DNA of 64,000 bases from JAQGMJ01 sp036498945 (GTDB lineage: Bacteria; Pseudomonadota; Gammaproteobacteria; Burkholderiales; JAEUOS01), in contig DASYEQ010000101.1 of the NCBI GenBank assembly GCA_036498945.1, positions 1 to 64,000 on the forward strand. Direction: 5' to 3'. The position numbers and the translations under genes are program-made. Positions 35,970 to 45,405 of this stretch are shown piece by piece (the first letter of the stretch is position 1; each line of letters starts with the position of its first letter). A model generated the notes under the pieces. The model made no database searches and was not told the origin of the DNA. It saw nothing but the letters and a program-made list of their open reading frames with translations.

Positions 35970-37052
35970 TTACGGCTTCATCGCGATGTCATTGACCTTC
36001 ACCGGCTCGGTAGCGGTCATCACCAGGCCGTAGGAAACCTTGTCGAACACGCGGAAGATGAACACCAGGCCGTTGCGTTCATCCGGCAGCTGCACGGTGC
36101 GCTTGGCTGCGGTGCGGTCGAACAGGTTGGAGCGGTCGGAGACCACCTGGCCATAGCTGTACAGGGCCAGCACGTGGCCGCGCTCCAGGCCGTCGCGCGC
36201 GCCCTTGGAGATGGTGATGATCTGCGTGCTGCCGGCTTCGCTTACCGCGGTAGCGTTGTAGATCGACAGTATCTTCGCCCTCACTTCCTTGGCAGGGGCG
36301 TGCGGCAGGTAGTCCAGCATCACCGGGGCGGGCGCCGGCACCAGGCGGTCACCGGTGCCGATTTCCATCTTGGAATCGGTCACGCGCATGGTGATGGGGT
36401 TGGTCTTGCGCTCCATCCTGGCGGTACCGAGGAATACCGCCTCGTAGCCCAGGTTTTCCTTGGTGTCAGGATCGATGAAAGCCTGGCCGGGACGGTACAC
36501 GTTCCAGGTGCGCACCTGGTCGTCAACGTTGCCGGTGACGTAGGCGAGGTCGCCCTTGCCGAGATAGACGCGGCCTTCCTGGGTGGCGATGATCTTCGGC
36601 GCGTTGGCCAGCCCACCTTCCTCGACCACCAGCGGCCGCGACAGGAACGGCTCGATCACACCAGAGGGAATGCTCGAAATGGCGACGCTGGTCTCGTCGA
36701 TACGCACGCGCGGCTCGACGCGGATGGTGGCCAAGCGGATGCGCGGGCTCTTGCCGCTGCGGTCCAGCACCAGCACATCACCGGGGTAGATCCAGTGCGG
36801 GTTCTTGACGCGGTCCTTGTTGGGTTCCCAGACGTCGGGCCAGCGATAGGGGTCCCTGAGGAAGCGTGCAGCAATGCTCCACAAGGTGTCGCCCTTGACC
36901 ACGGTATAGCGATCCGGTGCGTTGGGCGCCAACCGCGGCGGCGCCTGGTCCGGCTGCGCCATTGGCGCAGCATCGGGCTGCGTTTGCGCCAGGGAAACGG
37001 CGGTCGCGCCAAGCATCCCGGCTACAATGATCGAGAGTAAGGATTTCCGCAT
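35970..37052 (-). CDS. exported LysM peptidoglycan-binding protein
   Basis: A 360-residue protein with signal peptide (about 1-22, IIVAGMLGATAVSLAQ), a Pro-rich linker, and one LysM domain at about 48-97 (YTVVKGDTLWSIAARFLRDP, WPDVWEPNKDRVKNPHWIYPGD-type core). The remaining 260 residues are conserved in betaproteobacterial homologues that sit beside dprA and def but have no assigned activity. It probably binds cell-wall glycan in the periplasm. Divergent from def. Confidence 0.9.
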   Translation of the reverse strand: MRKSLLSIIVAGMLGATAVSLAQTQPDAAPMAQPDQAPPRLAPNAPDRYTVVKGDTLWSIAARFLRDPYRWPDVWEPNKDRVKNPHWIYPGDVLVLDRSGKSPRIRLATIRVEPRVRIDETSVAISSIPSGVIEPFLSRPLVVEEGGLANAPKIIATQEGRVYLGKGDLAYVTGNVDDQVRTWNVYRPGQAFIDPDTKENLGYEAVFLGTARMERKTNPITMRVTDSKMEIGTGDRLVPAPAPVMLDYLPHAPAKEVRAKILSIYNATAVSEAGSTQIITISKGARDGLERGHVLALYSYGQVVSDRSNLFDRTAAKRTVQLPDERNGLVFIFRVFDKVSYGLVMTATEPVKVNDIAMKP

Positions 37053-37301
37053 TGGCCCTCTCCTTAAGGCATCGCGTTGAAGCTGCGGACGCCACCCCCA
37101 TCTGCCTTTTATGCCAATGGGAAATGCCTGCCGCCAACTAGCGCAGCTTCAGCCGGTTTGTTATAAAACGTTTGGCTAGAGCTGGCATTTTTCTACAAAG
37201 TCGGATTAAATTCTGCATGTAATTGGTTTGATTAGCAAGAAGTTTTCCCAATTGGGGCAACCCCGGTTGTCGCGTCGCCGCAACGTTTTTCGAGATCAGT
37301 C

Positions 37302-37817
37302 ATGGCTTTATTACCCATTCTTCGCTATCCGGACCCAGCCTTGTTCAAAGTGGCAAGCCGGGTCACGGTATTCGACGACGGGTTGCGCTCCCTGGTGCGT
37401 GATATGGCCGAAACCATGTATGCCGCCCCAGGCATAGGGCTGGCGGCAACGCAAGTGAACGCTCACAAACAACTAATTGTGATCGATGTTTCGGAAACCC
37501 ACGACAATCTGCTGATTTTGATCAATCCGCGCATTTTGCAGGCCGATGGAATGCAGGTGTGCGAAGAAGGCTGCCTGTCGGTGCCGGGCATCTATGAAGA
37601 GGTCGAGCGCGCCGAGCACATCGTGGTGGAAGCCGAAAACGAGCATGGCCAGACCTTTAAACTGGAAGCGCACGAACTGCTGGCGGTATGTATCCAGCAC
37701 GAGATGGATCATTTATTGGGCAAGGTATTCGTCGAATATCTTTCCCGTTTGAAGCAGACCCGCATCAAGGCGCGCATGTTGAAGGAAGCGCGTGAAGACA
37801 AGAAAAAGGCCGCCTGA
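37302..37817 (+). CDS. def: peptide deformylase
   Basis: Removes the formyl group from the N-terminal methionine of new proteins; Fe2+/Zn2+ enzyme of 171 residues. All three motifs are intact: GIGLAATQV, EEGCLSVPG (metal-binding Cys) and QHEMDHLLG (two metal His and catalytic Glu). The C-terminus is Lys-rich. fmt follows 54 bases downstream, the standard def-fmt pair. Confidence 0.97.
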   Translation: MALLPILRYPDPALFKVASRVTVFDDGLRSLVRDMAETMYAAPGIGLAATQVNAHKQLIVIDVSETHDNLLILINPRILQADGMQVCEEGCLSVPGIYEEVERAEHIVVEAENEHGQTFKLEAHELLAVCIQHEMDHLLGKVFVEYLSRLKQTRIKARMLKEAREDKKKAA

Positions 37818-37871
37818 GGCAAGGTGGCCGCAGCCTGCCGTTGACTCGCGCCGCGCGGCGCTTATTTCCCC

Positions 37872-38822
37872 ATGAATATCGTTTTCGCCGGCACGCCGGA
37901 ATTCGCCGCTGCCGCCCTGCGCGCCCTGCTGGCGCAAGGCTTCACCGTTCCCTTGGTGCTGTCGCAACCTGACCGCCCGGCCGGACGCGGCATGCAATTG
38001 CAGATGAGCGCGGTCAAGCAGGTCGCGGTTGAACACGGCATTGAGGTATTCCAGCCGCTATCGCTGAAAAAGGATGCGGCGGCGATGCAAAAGCTGCGCA
38101 CCACGCCGATGGACGCGATGGTGGTGGCGGCCTATGGCCTGATCCTGCCGCAGGAAGTATTGGATATCCCGCCGCTTGGCTGCCTGAACATCCATGCGTC
38201 GCTGCTGCCGCGCTGGCGCGGCGCAGCGCCGATCCAGCGCGCCATCCAGGCCGGGGACGCCGAAACGGGTGTGTGCATCATGCGCATGGAAGCGGGGCTG
38301 GATACCGGCCCGGTGCTGCTGCGCGAGGCGACGCCGATCGCCGCGAGCGACACCGCCGCCACCTTGCACGACAAGCTGGCCGAGCAGGGCGCGCGCCTGA
38401 TCGTCGATGCGCTGTGCCGCCTGGACACCCTGAAGGCGCAGGCGCAGCCGGACGAAGGCGTGACCTACGCGGCGAAAATCGAAAAGGCCGAAGCGCAACT
38501 CGATTTCCAGCGCCCGGCAACCGAGCTGGCGCGCCAGGTGCGCGCCTTCGACCCGTTCCCCGGCTGCGTGGCGAGCGTGCGCGGCACTGCCCTGAAAATC
38601 TGGGCCGCCGAAGCCGGCGCTTTGCCCGGTAGTGCGGCGCCCGCACCCGGCTCGGTACTCGCCTCCAGTCCCACCGGCGTGACAGTGGCCTGCGGCGCCA
38701 AGTCGGTCCTCAATCTCAAGCTGCTGCAAAAACCCGGCGGCAAGCGTTTGCCCGTACGGGAATTCCTGAACAGCTTTGCGATCACACCTGGCGAACGTTT
38801 CGATTTGCTCGCGCGACCGTAA
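37872..38822 (+). CDS. fmt: methionyl-tRNA formyltransferase
   Basis: Formylates Met-tRNAfMet with 10-formyl-THF; 316 residues. N-terminal Rossmann domain MNIVFAGTPEFAAAAL, catalytic segment LNIHASLLPRWRGAAPIQRA with the Asn/His pair and the Asp in GLDTGPVL, and an OB-like C-terminal domain ending GKRLPVREFLNSF. It is in the def-fmt operon. Confidence 0.97.
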   Translation: MNIVFAGTPEFAAAALRALLAQGFTVPLVLSQPDRPAGRGMQLQMSAVKQVAVEHGIEVFQPLSLKKDAAAMQKLRTTPMDAMVVAAYGLILPQEVLDIPPLGCLNIHASLLPRWRGAAPIQRAIQAGDAETGVCIMRMEAGLDTGPVLLREATPIAASDTAATLHDKLAEQGARLIVDALCRLDTLKAQAQPDEGVTYAAKIEKAEAQLDFQRPATELARQVRAFDPFPGCVASVRGTALKIWAAEAGALPGSAAPAPGSVLASSPTGVTVACGAKSVLNLKLLQKPGGKRLPVREFLNSFAITPGERFDLLARP

Positions 38823-38923
38823 CGGCGCGTAAATCGCGCGCCGCGCGTTGAACCCTCCCGCCGCTGCCGCATCTAACGGATGACGGCACTTGCCGTCGCA
38901 AGAAGAAAGCGGGAAAGGGAATC

Positions 38924-39790
38924 ATGTTCAACTGGATCAAGACCTTTGTGCTGATGACGGCGATCACCGTCCTGTTCGGTGCGATCGGCGCGGTCCTGGG
39001 CGGCCAGAACGGCATGCTGCTGGCGCTCGGCTTTGCGCTCGTCGCCAACCTCGGCGCCTACTGGTTTTCCGACAAGATGGTGCTGTCAATGTACAACGCG
39101 CAGGAGGTCGATGAAGCCGGCGCGCCCGAACTCTACGGCATCGTGCGAGAACTTGCGCACAACGCGCAACTGCCAATGCCGCGCGTCTACCTGATCGACG
39201 AGGCGGCGCCCAATGCCTTCGCCACCGGGCGTGGCCCGGAGCACGCGGCGGTGGCGGCGACCACCGGCATCCTGCGCCTCCTGTCGCCGCGCGAATTGCG
39301 CGGCGTGCTGGCGCATGAACTGGCGCACGTGCGCCATCGCGACATCCTCATCTCCACCATTGCTGCCACGATGGCCGGGGCGATTGCCACGTTGGCGCAG
39401 TTCGGCGGCCTGTTCGGTGGCTCGCGCGATTCCGAAGGGCGCAGCCATCCGCTGATGGCACTGCTGATCATGATCTTCGCGCCGGTGGCGGCGATGCTGA
39501 TCCAGATGGCGATCTCGCGCTCGCGCGAATTCGGCGCCGACCAGGGCGGCGCGGAAATCTCCGGCGACCCCGAGGCGCTGGCGATGGCGCTGGCCAAGAT
39601 CGAGCGCGCCGCGCGCGGTGAGGTACTGCCCGCGGCCGAGGAACACCCGGCCACCGCGCAGATGATGATCATCAACCCGCTTTCCGGCGGTGGCATCTCG
39701 GGGCTGTTCGCCACCCACCCGGACACGCAGGAGCGCATCCGCCGCCTGATGGGCATGGCCTCCGGCATGCCGGAGTACCGGCACGCGTAA
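38924..39790 (+). CDS. htpX: membrane zinc metalloprotease HtpX
   Basis: Inner-membrane M48 protease for quality control of membrane proteins, 288 residues. Two N-terminal helices (about 5-24 and 30-48), zinc site HELAHVRHRD, two further helices (about 150-165 and 185-205), and the third zinc ligand Glu in SREFGADQGGAE. The AAAGEG-type C-terminus is short. Located between fmt and rsmB as in other betaproteobacteria. Confidence 0.96.
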   Translation: MFNWIKTFVLMTAITVLFGAIGAVLGGQNGMLLALGFALVANLGAYWFSDKMVLSMYNAQEVDEAGAPELYGIVRELAHNAQLPMPRVYLIDEAAPNAFATGRGPEHAAVAATTGILRLLSPRELRGVLAHELAHVRHRDILISTIAATMAGAIATLAQFGGLFGGSRDSEGRSHPLMALLIMIFAPVAAMLIQMAISRSREFGADQGGAEISGDPEALAMALAKIERAARGEVLPAAEEHPATAQMMIINPLSGGGISGLFATHPDTQERIRRLMGMASGMPEYRHA

Positions 39791-39838
39791 TCCCTCCGCG
39801 CGCCGTCGCGTGCGGCGCGCATCAGCGATGAGACAATA

Positions 39839-39870
39839 GCGCCGGTCCGGCCGCAAGGCCGGACCGGCGC
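39839..39870. terminator. very stable hairpin between htpX and rsmB
   Basis: Perfect 14-bp GC-rich stem (39839-39852 with 39857-39870) closed by a GCAA (GNRA) tetraloop, 49 bases after htpX and 33 before the rsmB start. There is no T run on either side, so it is a terminator only by position; an mRNA-stabilising or attenuating role is equally possible. Confidence 0.5.
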
Positions 39871-39902
39871 ATCACTCTGTCAAACCCACAACCGTCGACC
39901 TC

Positions 39903-41219
39903 GTGCCCCCTGCCCCCCGCCCAGCCACGGCTGCGAATCTGAGCCGCGCCTTCCTGCCTGCCGCCCACGCGCTGGAGTGCGTGGCGCATGGCCAGGCACT
40001 GGATGAAGCCTTGCGCGAACAGCAGGCCGGTAGCGGCGGGGACGGCATCGCTGAGCGCGCCGCGGCGCAGGACATCGCCTATACCGCCTGCCGGCGCCTG
40101 AACCTGCTGGACGCGTTGGCCGCGCAATTGCTCGCCAAGCCCAATCCGGCCTTCAATGGCCTGGTGCGGGTGGCGCTTTCCGAACTGATCGATCATCCGC
40201 AGCGCGCCCACGTGATCGTCGACCAGGCGGTCACCGCTGCCGCCCAGCTGAAACGCGGCGCCTTCAAGGGCGTGGTCAACGCGGTGCTGCGGCGCTTCTT
40301 GCGCGAGCGCGACGCCCTGTTGGCACAGTGCCTGCGCGACGAGGCGCTGCGGCTGCAATACCCGGCGTGGTGGATCGCGCGCGTGCGCGCTGCCTGGCCG
40401 CAGGAGGCAGAAGCGGTGCTGCAGGCCGGCAACCAGCGCCCGCCAATGACCCTGCGCGTCAATCCGCGCCGCGGCACCGTCGAAGGCTATCTGGCGGAAC
40501 TGCAGGCCGGGGACATCGCTGCCGAGCGCACCGGCTCGCAGGCCCTGCTGCTCGCGCGTCCGATGCCGGCCGCGCGCCTGCCAGGCTTCGCTGCGGGCCG
40601 CGTCTCGGTGCAGGACCTGGGCGCGCAGGCGGCCGCGCATCTGCTCGATGTGCAAAACGGCATGCGCGTGCTCGATGCCTGCGCCGCGCCCGGCGGCAAG
40701 ACCGCGCACATTCTCGAACTGGCCGACTGCGATGTGCTCGCGCTGGACCGTGACGCCGGCCGCCTCAACAGCGTGGATGAGAACCTCGCGCGCCTGGGAC
40801 TTGCCGCTCGCAGCGCCGCGGCGGACGCCGCCGATCCCGACGCGTGGTGGGACGGCACGCCGTTCGACCGCGTGCTGCTGGACGCACCGTGCACCGCCTC
40901 GGGCATCATCCGCCGCCACCCCGACGGCAAGTGGCTCAAGCGCGCCACCGATGTGGGCCACCTGGCGGCCGAACAGCACCGCCTGCTGGACGCGTTGTGG
41001 CAAGTCTTGCGTCCGGGTGGTAAATTGCTATATGCCACATGCTCAGTGTTTCCCGAAGAAAATGCGCGGCAGATCGAAGCCTTCCTGAGCGCCCATCCAA
41101 AGGCCCGTCTACTTGACGCAGACCTCCCTGCCCCATACTCCCTGGACTTTAGCCACGGCCAGTTGCTGCCGGACGACCGGCATGACGGCTTTTATTACGC
41201 TTTGCTGGAAAAAGCATAG
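39903..41219 (+). CDS. rsmB: 16S rRNA m5C967 methyltransferase
   Basis: SAM-dependent methylation of C967 in 16S rRNA; 438 residues. An N-terminal NusB-like RNA-binding domain (to about 150, FNGLVRVALSELIDHPQRAH) is followed by the Rossmann methyltransferase domain: VLDACAAPGGKTAHILEL for SAM, LLDAPCTASGIIRRHPD with one catalytic Cys and LLYATCSVFPEEN with the second. Start is GTG at 39903. The downstream DUF4390 gene begins inside its last 38 bases. Confidence 0.95.
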   Translation: MPPAPRPATAANLSRAFLPAAHALECVAHGQALDEALREQQAGSGGDGIAERAAAQDIAYTACRRLNLLDALAAQLLAKPNPAFNGLVRVALSELIDHPQRAHVIVDQAVTAAAQLKRGAFKGVVNAVLRRFLRERDALLAQCLRDEALRLQYPAWWIARVRAAWPQEAEAVLQAGNQRPPMTLRVNPRRGTVEGYLAELQAGDIAAERTGSQALLLARPMPAARLPGFAAGRVSVQDLGAQAAAHLLDVQNGMRVLDACAAPGGKTAHILELADCDVLALDRDAGRLNSVDENLARLGLAARSAAADAADPDAWWDGTPFDRVLLDAPCTASGIIRRHPDGKWLKRATDVGHLAAEQHRLLDALWQVLRPGGKLLYATCSVFPEENARQIEAFLSAHPKARLLDADLPAPYSLDFSHGQLLPDDRHDGFYYALLEKA

Positions 41220-41790
41220 GGTCTGGCTCGTTGCCGTCCTGCTGGCGCTATTGCCGCTGGCGGCGCCGGCCGAAGGCGTCGACCTCCACGACGCGCACCT
41301 GACCCCGCGCGAGGACGGCTGGGCGCTGGACGCCGATTTCGACGTCGAGCTACCGGCGCGCCTGGAAGAGGCGGTGAACAAGGGCGTGGCGCTGTCCTTC
41401 ACGCTGGAATTCGAGCTGACGCGCGGGCGCTGGTGGTGGCTGGACGAGAAGGTGGTGCAGTTCTCGCAGAACTACCGCCTTGACTATCACGCCCTGACGC
41501 GCCAGTACCGCCTTTCCTCCGGCCTGGGCTCGCTCTATCTCGGTTTTCCGACGCTGAACGACGCCTTGCGCGTACTGGCGCAGCCCAAGCTTTTCGTGCT
41601 GGAGAAAAACAAGGTCAGGCCCGGCGAGACCTACACCGCCCGGGTACGTCTGCGCCTGGACGTGAACCGCCTGCCCAAGCCGTTCCAGGTCGAGACCCTG
41701 ACCAACCGCGAATTGGTGGTCGATTCCGACTGGAAGAAATTTACGTTCAAGGCGCCGGAAACCACCGGCACCGCCGGGAGCGCCAAATGA
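41182..41790 (+). CDS. DUF4390 exported protein
   Basis: A 202-residue protein of the DUF4390 family, regularly found between rsmB and ntrY in betaproteobacteria. The start at 41182 gives a short signal sequence or anchor (RVWLVAVLLALLPLAAPAEG), then HLTPREDGWALDADFDVELP, GRWWWLDEKVVQFSQNYRL and PKPFQVETLTNRELVVDSDW. Function unknown, possibly a periplasmic accessory of the NtrY kinase. It overlaps rsmB by 38 bases and ntrY by 4 (ATGA). Confidence 0.88.
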   Translation: MTAFITLCWKKHRVWLVAVLLALLPLAAPAEGVDLHDAHLTPREDGWALDADFDVELPARLEEAVNKGVALSFTLEFELTRGRWWWLDEKVVQFSQNYRLDYHALTRQYRLSSGLGSLYLGFPTLNDALRVLAQPKLFVLEKNKVRPGETYTARVRLRLDVNRLPKPFQVETLTNRELVVDSDWKKFTFKAPETTGTAGSAK

Positions 41791-44006
41791 GCCGCGCTTT
41801 CCGCTACGCGCTGGTGGCGGCCTTCGCGCTGGCCGGCGTGCTGCTCTACCTGCTGGCCACGGCCACGGCCAACACCGAGCGCTACACGCAGAACTATTCG
41901 CTCCTGGTCACCCTGAACGCGGTGATCGCCGGCGGCATGCTGCTGGTGGTCGGCTACCTGCTGTTTCGCCTGCGCCAGCGCTATCGCGCCAAGGAATTTG
42001 GCACTGTGCTGACGGCACGCCTGGTATTGATGTTCGCGCTGATGGCGATATTGCCGGGCACCCTCGTTTACACGGTGTCGGTGCAGTTCCTCTCGCGCTC
42101 GATCGAATCCTGGTTCAACGTCAAGGTGGACAGTTCGCTGGAGTCGGGCCTGAATCTGGCGCGCGCCACGCTGGATGCCATGCTGCAGGACGTCGCCACC
42201 CGCACGCGCCTGATGGCCTTGAACCTGGGTGATACGCCGGATGCCAACATCACCCCGCTGCTCAACCGCATGATGGACCAGACCGGCCTGCAGGAAGCGG
42301 CGGTATTCACCGCCAACGGACAGCTGATCGCCTCTTCCGGCTCGCGCCTGTTGCGCATGATGCCCGACCTGCCGAAGCCGGAAATCATGCAGGAGGCGGC
42401 GCTGGGCCACGGCTACGCAGGCGTGGAAAACATCAACCGCCCCGATTTCAAGCCCGATACCGCCAAGTCGGTGGAGCGCGGCGGGCTGCGCATGCGCGTA
42501 GTGGCCCCTATCGTGGTGCGCTCGCTGGGGGCCGAGCCGCGCTTCCTGCAAGTGCTGCAAAACGTGCCCGATACGCTGACTTCCAGCGCGGAGAGCGTGC
42601 AACAGGGCTATCGGGACTATCAGGAACTGTCATTGTCCCGTGAAGGTCTGAGGCGCATATTCACCATAACCTTGACCCTGACCTTGCTCCTGGCCCTGTT
42701 CGGCGCGATCGCCGCCGGCTTTTTCATCTCCGACCGCTTGTCCGCCCCGCTTTCCCTGCTGGCCCAGGGCACGGCGGCGGTGGCGGCGGGCGACTTCACC
42801 CCGCGCGCGGAGATTTCCAGTCGCGACGAGCTGGGGGTGCTGACGCAGTCGTTCTCGCGCATGACGCGCCAGCTCGATGAAGCGCGAGCCAACGTCGAGC
42901 GCCAGCAGTCACAGGTGGAATCAGCCAAGGCCTACCTCGAAAACATCCTCGCCAACCTCACTGCCGGCGTGCTGGTGTTTGACGCCAACATGCGCCTGGC
43001 CACCGCCAACCAGGGGGCCGAAGCCATTCTCGGCATCGACGCCCACGCCAACCAGTGGAAGCCCTGCGCCGACCTGCCGGGGCTTTCCGAATTTGCCCGC
43101 GCCATCGGCGAAGCCTTTGCGCACCATGGCGACCGCACCTGGCAGCAACAGGTCGAGTTCAACCGCCCGGCTCTGCGCGAAGGCGACGAGCACCGCCTCG
43201 CGCTGCTGGTGCGCGGCTCGCGGCTGGTGGTGGGCGATGGCATGGGGTATCTCGTGGTGTGCGACGACATCACCCAACTGGTGTCGGCACAGCGCAGCGC
43301 CGCCTGGGGCGAGGTGGCGCAGCGCCTGGCGCACGAGATCAAGAACCCCCTCACCCCGATCCAGCTGTCCGCCGAGCGCATCCAGATGAAGCTGGCCGGC
43401 CGGCTCACCGGCAGCGACGCCGAAGTGCTGGCGCGCGGCACCGACATGATCATCAGCCAGGTCGACGCCATGAAGCGCATGGTCAACGACTTCCGCGAAT
43501 ACGCGCGCACCCCGCCGGCGGTGCTGCAAAGCGTGGATCTGTCGGGTTTGTTGCGCGAAATCCTCGGGCTGTATGAAAATTCGCAGGCGCCGCTGACGGT
43601 GCAACTGGCCGAGGGCCTGCCGCGGGTACAGGGCGATCCCGCGCAGCTGCGCCAGGTGATCCACAACCTGTTGCAGAATGCGCAGGATGCGGTCGCCGGC
43701 ATCCCGGCGCCCAAAATCGGCGTACGTACCGAGGCGGCCAACGGCGGCGTGCGCATGGTGATCGCCGACAACGGCCCGGGCTTCGCGCAAAAAATCATCG
43801 CGCGCGCCTTCGAGCCCTACGTCACCACCAAACCGCGCGGCACCGGCCTAGGCCTTGCCATCGTGAAAAAAATCGTCGAAGACCACCACGGCGGCATCGA
43901 ACTGGAAAACGCGCCCGGCGGCGGCGCGGTGGTCGGCATCACGCTTATTGCCGCGGTTGCAGACGCGCATCCGGCCTCCGGCCCGACAACGCAAATCACG
44001 GCATAA
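41787..44006 (+). CDS. ntrY: NtrY-type membrane sensor histidine kinase
   Basis: A 739-residue kinase. Membrane helices lie near 7-25, 40-58 and 72-92 and another near 290-312, with a periplasmic sensor region between. HAMP follows (APLSLLAQGTAAVAAGDF), then PAS (ILANLTAGVLVFDANMRLAT), HisKA with His in RLAHEIKNPLTPIQLSAERI, and HATPase (LLQNAQDAV, DNGPGFA, GTGLGLAIVKKIVEDH). In proteobacteria NtrY/NtrX responds to nitrogen or redox/envelope conditions. It forms an operon with DUF4390 and ntrX. Confidence 0.93.
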   Translation: MSRAFRYALVAAFALAGVLLYLLATATANTERYTQNYSLLVTLNAVIAGGMLLVVGYLLFRLRQRYRAKEFGTVLTARLVLMFALMAILPGTLVYTVSVQFLSRSIESWFNVKVDSSLESGLNLARATLDAMLQDVATRTRLMALNLGDTPDANITPLLNRMMDQTGLQEAAVFTANGQLIASSGSRLLRMMPDLPKPEIMQEAALGHGYAGVENINRPDFKPDTAKSVERGGLRMRVVAPIVVRSLGAEPRFLQVLQNVPDTLTSSAESVQQGYRDYQELSLSREGLRRIFTITLTLTLLLALFGAIAAGFFISDRLSAPLSLLAQGTAAVAAGDFTPRAEISSRDELGVLTQSFSRMTRQLDEARANVERQQSQVESAKAYLENILANLTAGVLVFDANMRLATANQGAEAILGIDAHANQWKPCADLPGLSEFARAIGEAFAHHGDRTWQQQVEFNRPALREGDEHRLALLVRGSRLVVGDGMGYLVVCDDITQLVSAQRSAAWGEVAQRLAHEIKNPLTPIQLSAERIQMKLAGRLTGSDAEVLARGTDMIISQVDAMKRMVNDFREYARTPPAVLQSVDLSGLLREILGLYENSQAPLTVQLAEGLPRVQGDPAQLRQVIHNLLQNAQDAVAGIPAPKIGVRTEAANGGVRMVIADNGPGFAQKIIARAFEPYVTTKPRGTGLGLAIVKKIVEDHHGGIELENAPGGGAVVGITLIAAVADAHPASGPTTQITA

Positions 44007-44026
44007 TAAAAAAGGAACGCAGGGTT

Positions 44027-44677
44027 ATGGCGAACATACTGGTAGTCGACGACGAAATGGGCATCCGGGACCTGCTCTCGGAAACCCTTGGCGACGAAGG
44101 GCACACGGTGCTGCTCGCCGAGAATGCCGCCGAGGCGCGCGCCGCGCGGCAGAAGGCGCGGCCCGACCTTGTGCTCCTCGATATCTGGATGCCGGATACC
44201 GACGGCGTCTCGCTGCTCAAGGAATGGTCCGCGGGCGGCCTGCTCAACATGCCGGTGCTGATGATGTCGGGCCACGCCACCATCGACACCGCGGTGGAAG
44301 CCACCCGCATCGGCGCGATGGATTTCCTGGAAAAGCCCTTCCCCCTGGCCAAGCTGCTGGCTTCGGTGAAAAAGGCGCTCGCCGCCAAGCCGCCGCAAAA
44401 GGCCGCCGCCGAAGTCCCGGCCGCCGCCCCCGTCGCCGTGGCTGCACCAGCGCCGGTGGAGGCGCGCATCGCCGGCCTGAATCTCGACCTGCCCCTGCGC
44501 GAAGCGCGCGATGCCTTCGAGCGCGCTTATTTCGAATATCACATGGCGCAGGAGCGCGGCAGCATGACGCGCATCGCCGAAAAGACCGGCCTTGAGCGCA
44601 CTCACCTCTACCGCAAGCTCAAGGCGCTCGGCCTGCCGGTAGGCGGCAAGCGCGGCGACAGCGGCGAGCCGGCCTGA
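44027..44677 (+). CDS. NtrX-type response regulator lacking an AAA+ domain
   Basis: A 216-residue regulator. The receiver has phospho-Asp52 in LLDIWMPDTDG and Lys in FLEKPFPL. After an Ala/Pro-rich linker comes a Fis-type helix-turn-helix at about 160-205 (TRIAEKTGLERTHLYRKLKAL). The sigma-54-interacting AAA+ domain of classical NtrX (about 240 residues) is absent, so it should bind DNA without activating sigma-54 polymerase. This short form is a known variant in betaproteobacteria. It follows ntrY by 20 bases. Confidence 0.9.
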   Translation: MANILVVDDEMGIRDLLSETLGDEGHTVLLAENAAEARAARQKARPDLVLLDIWMPDTDGVSLLKEWSAGGLLNMPVLMMSGHATIDTAVEATRIGAMDFLEKPFPLAKLLASVKKALAAKPPQKAAAEVPAAAPVAVAAPAPVEARIAGLNLDLPLREARDAFERAYFEYHMAQERGSMTRIAEKTGLERTHLYRKLKALGLPVGGKRGDSGEPA

Positions 44678-44682
44678 GCGCG

Positions 44683-45405
44683 GTGACCGGCGGCCGGCGC
44701 ACGACCACCCTGGTCCTGTTGCCGGGCATGGACGGCAGCGGTGACTTGTTCGCCGGCTTCGCCGCCGAGTGGCAGCGGCTCGAACCGGCCATTCCCATTC
44801 TGGTGTTGCGCTATCCGCCGGATCAGGCTCTGGGTTACGCCGAACTTGCCGCGTATGTGCGGGCGCGATTGCCGCGGGGCAAAGACTGGGTGGTCCTTGG
44901 CGAATCGTTCTCGGGCCCGATCGCCGTCATGCTCGCCGCCGCCCCCGGCCTGCTCGGCCTCATTCTCTGCGGCACCTTCCTGCGCAATCCGGCTGGCGGC
45001 TTGCGCCATCTGCGCTCCTTGCTGCGCTGGCTGCCGCAGCCGCCGCGGCCATTGCTGCGCCGCTATCTCATGGGCGAAGCCGCTGGCACGCCGGTCGAAA
45101 CCGCGCTACGCACGGCGCTTGCTTCGCTCAAGCCGGGCGTGCTGGCCGCGCGCATGGCGGCGGTGCTCGACGTTGACGTGCGCGTGGATTGCGCACGCAT
45201 CCGGGTGCCGGTGCTCTACCTGCGCGCCAAGCGCGATCGCCTGATCGCACCGCGGGTCGCCGAAGAAATCCGCCGGCTACTGCCGCAGATGCGTGTTGCC
45301 GATTTCGACGCGCCCCATCTGCTGCTGCAAACCCGGCCGCGCGAAACGGCTCTGGAAACGCACCGGTTCGTCGCCGGCCTGGTCTGCGCGGGTACACCGG
45401 CATGA
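44683..45405 (+). CDS. alpha/beta hydrolase
   Basis: A 240-residue alpha/beta-hydrolase fold protein. TLVLLPGMDGSGDLF forms the oxyanion loop, GESFSGPIAV the nucleophile elbow (GxSxG), and LYLRAKRDRLIAP with a late DAPHLLLQ the Asp/His of the triad. Substrate unknown. Start is GTG six bases after ntrX; the next gene overlaps its stop by 4 bases, so it heads a tight three-gene set. Confidence 0.85.
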   Translation: MTGGRRTTTLVLLPGMDGSGDLFAGFAAEWQRLEPAIPILVLRYPPDQALGYAELAAYVRARLPRGKDWVVLGESFSGPIAVMLAAAPGLLGLILCGTFLRNPAGGLRHLRSLLRWLPQPPRPLLRRYLMGEAAGTPVETALRTALASLKPGVLAARMAAVLDVDVRVDCARIRVPVLYLRAKRDRLIAPRVAEEIRRLLPQMRVADFDAPHLLLQTRPRETALETHRFVAGLVCAGTPA

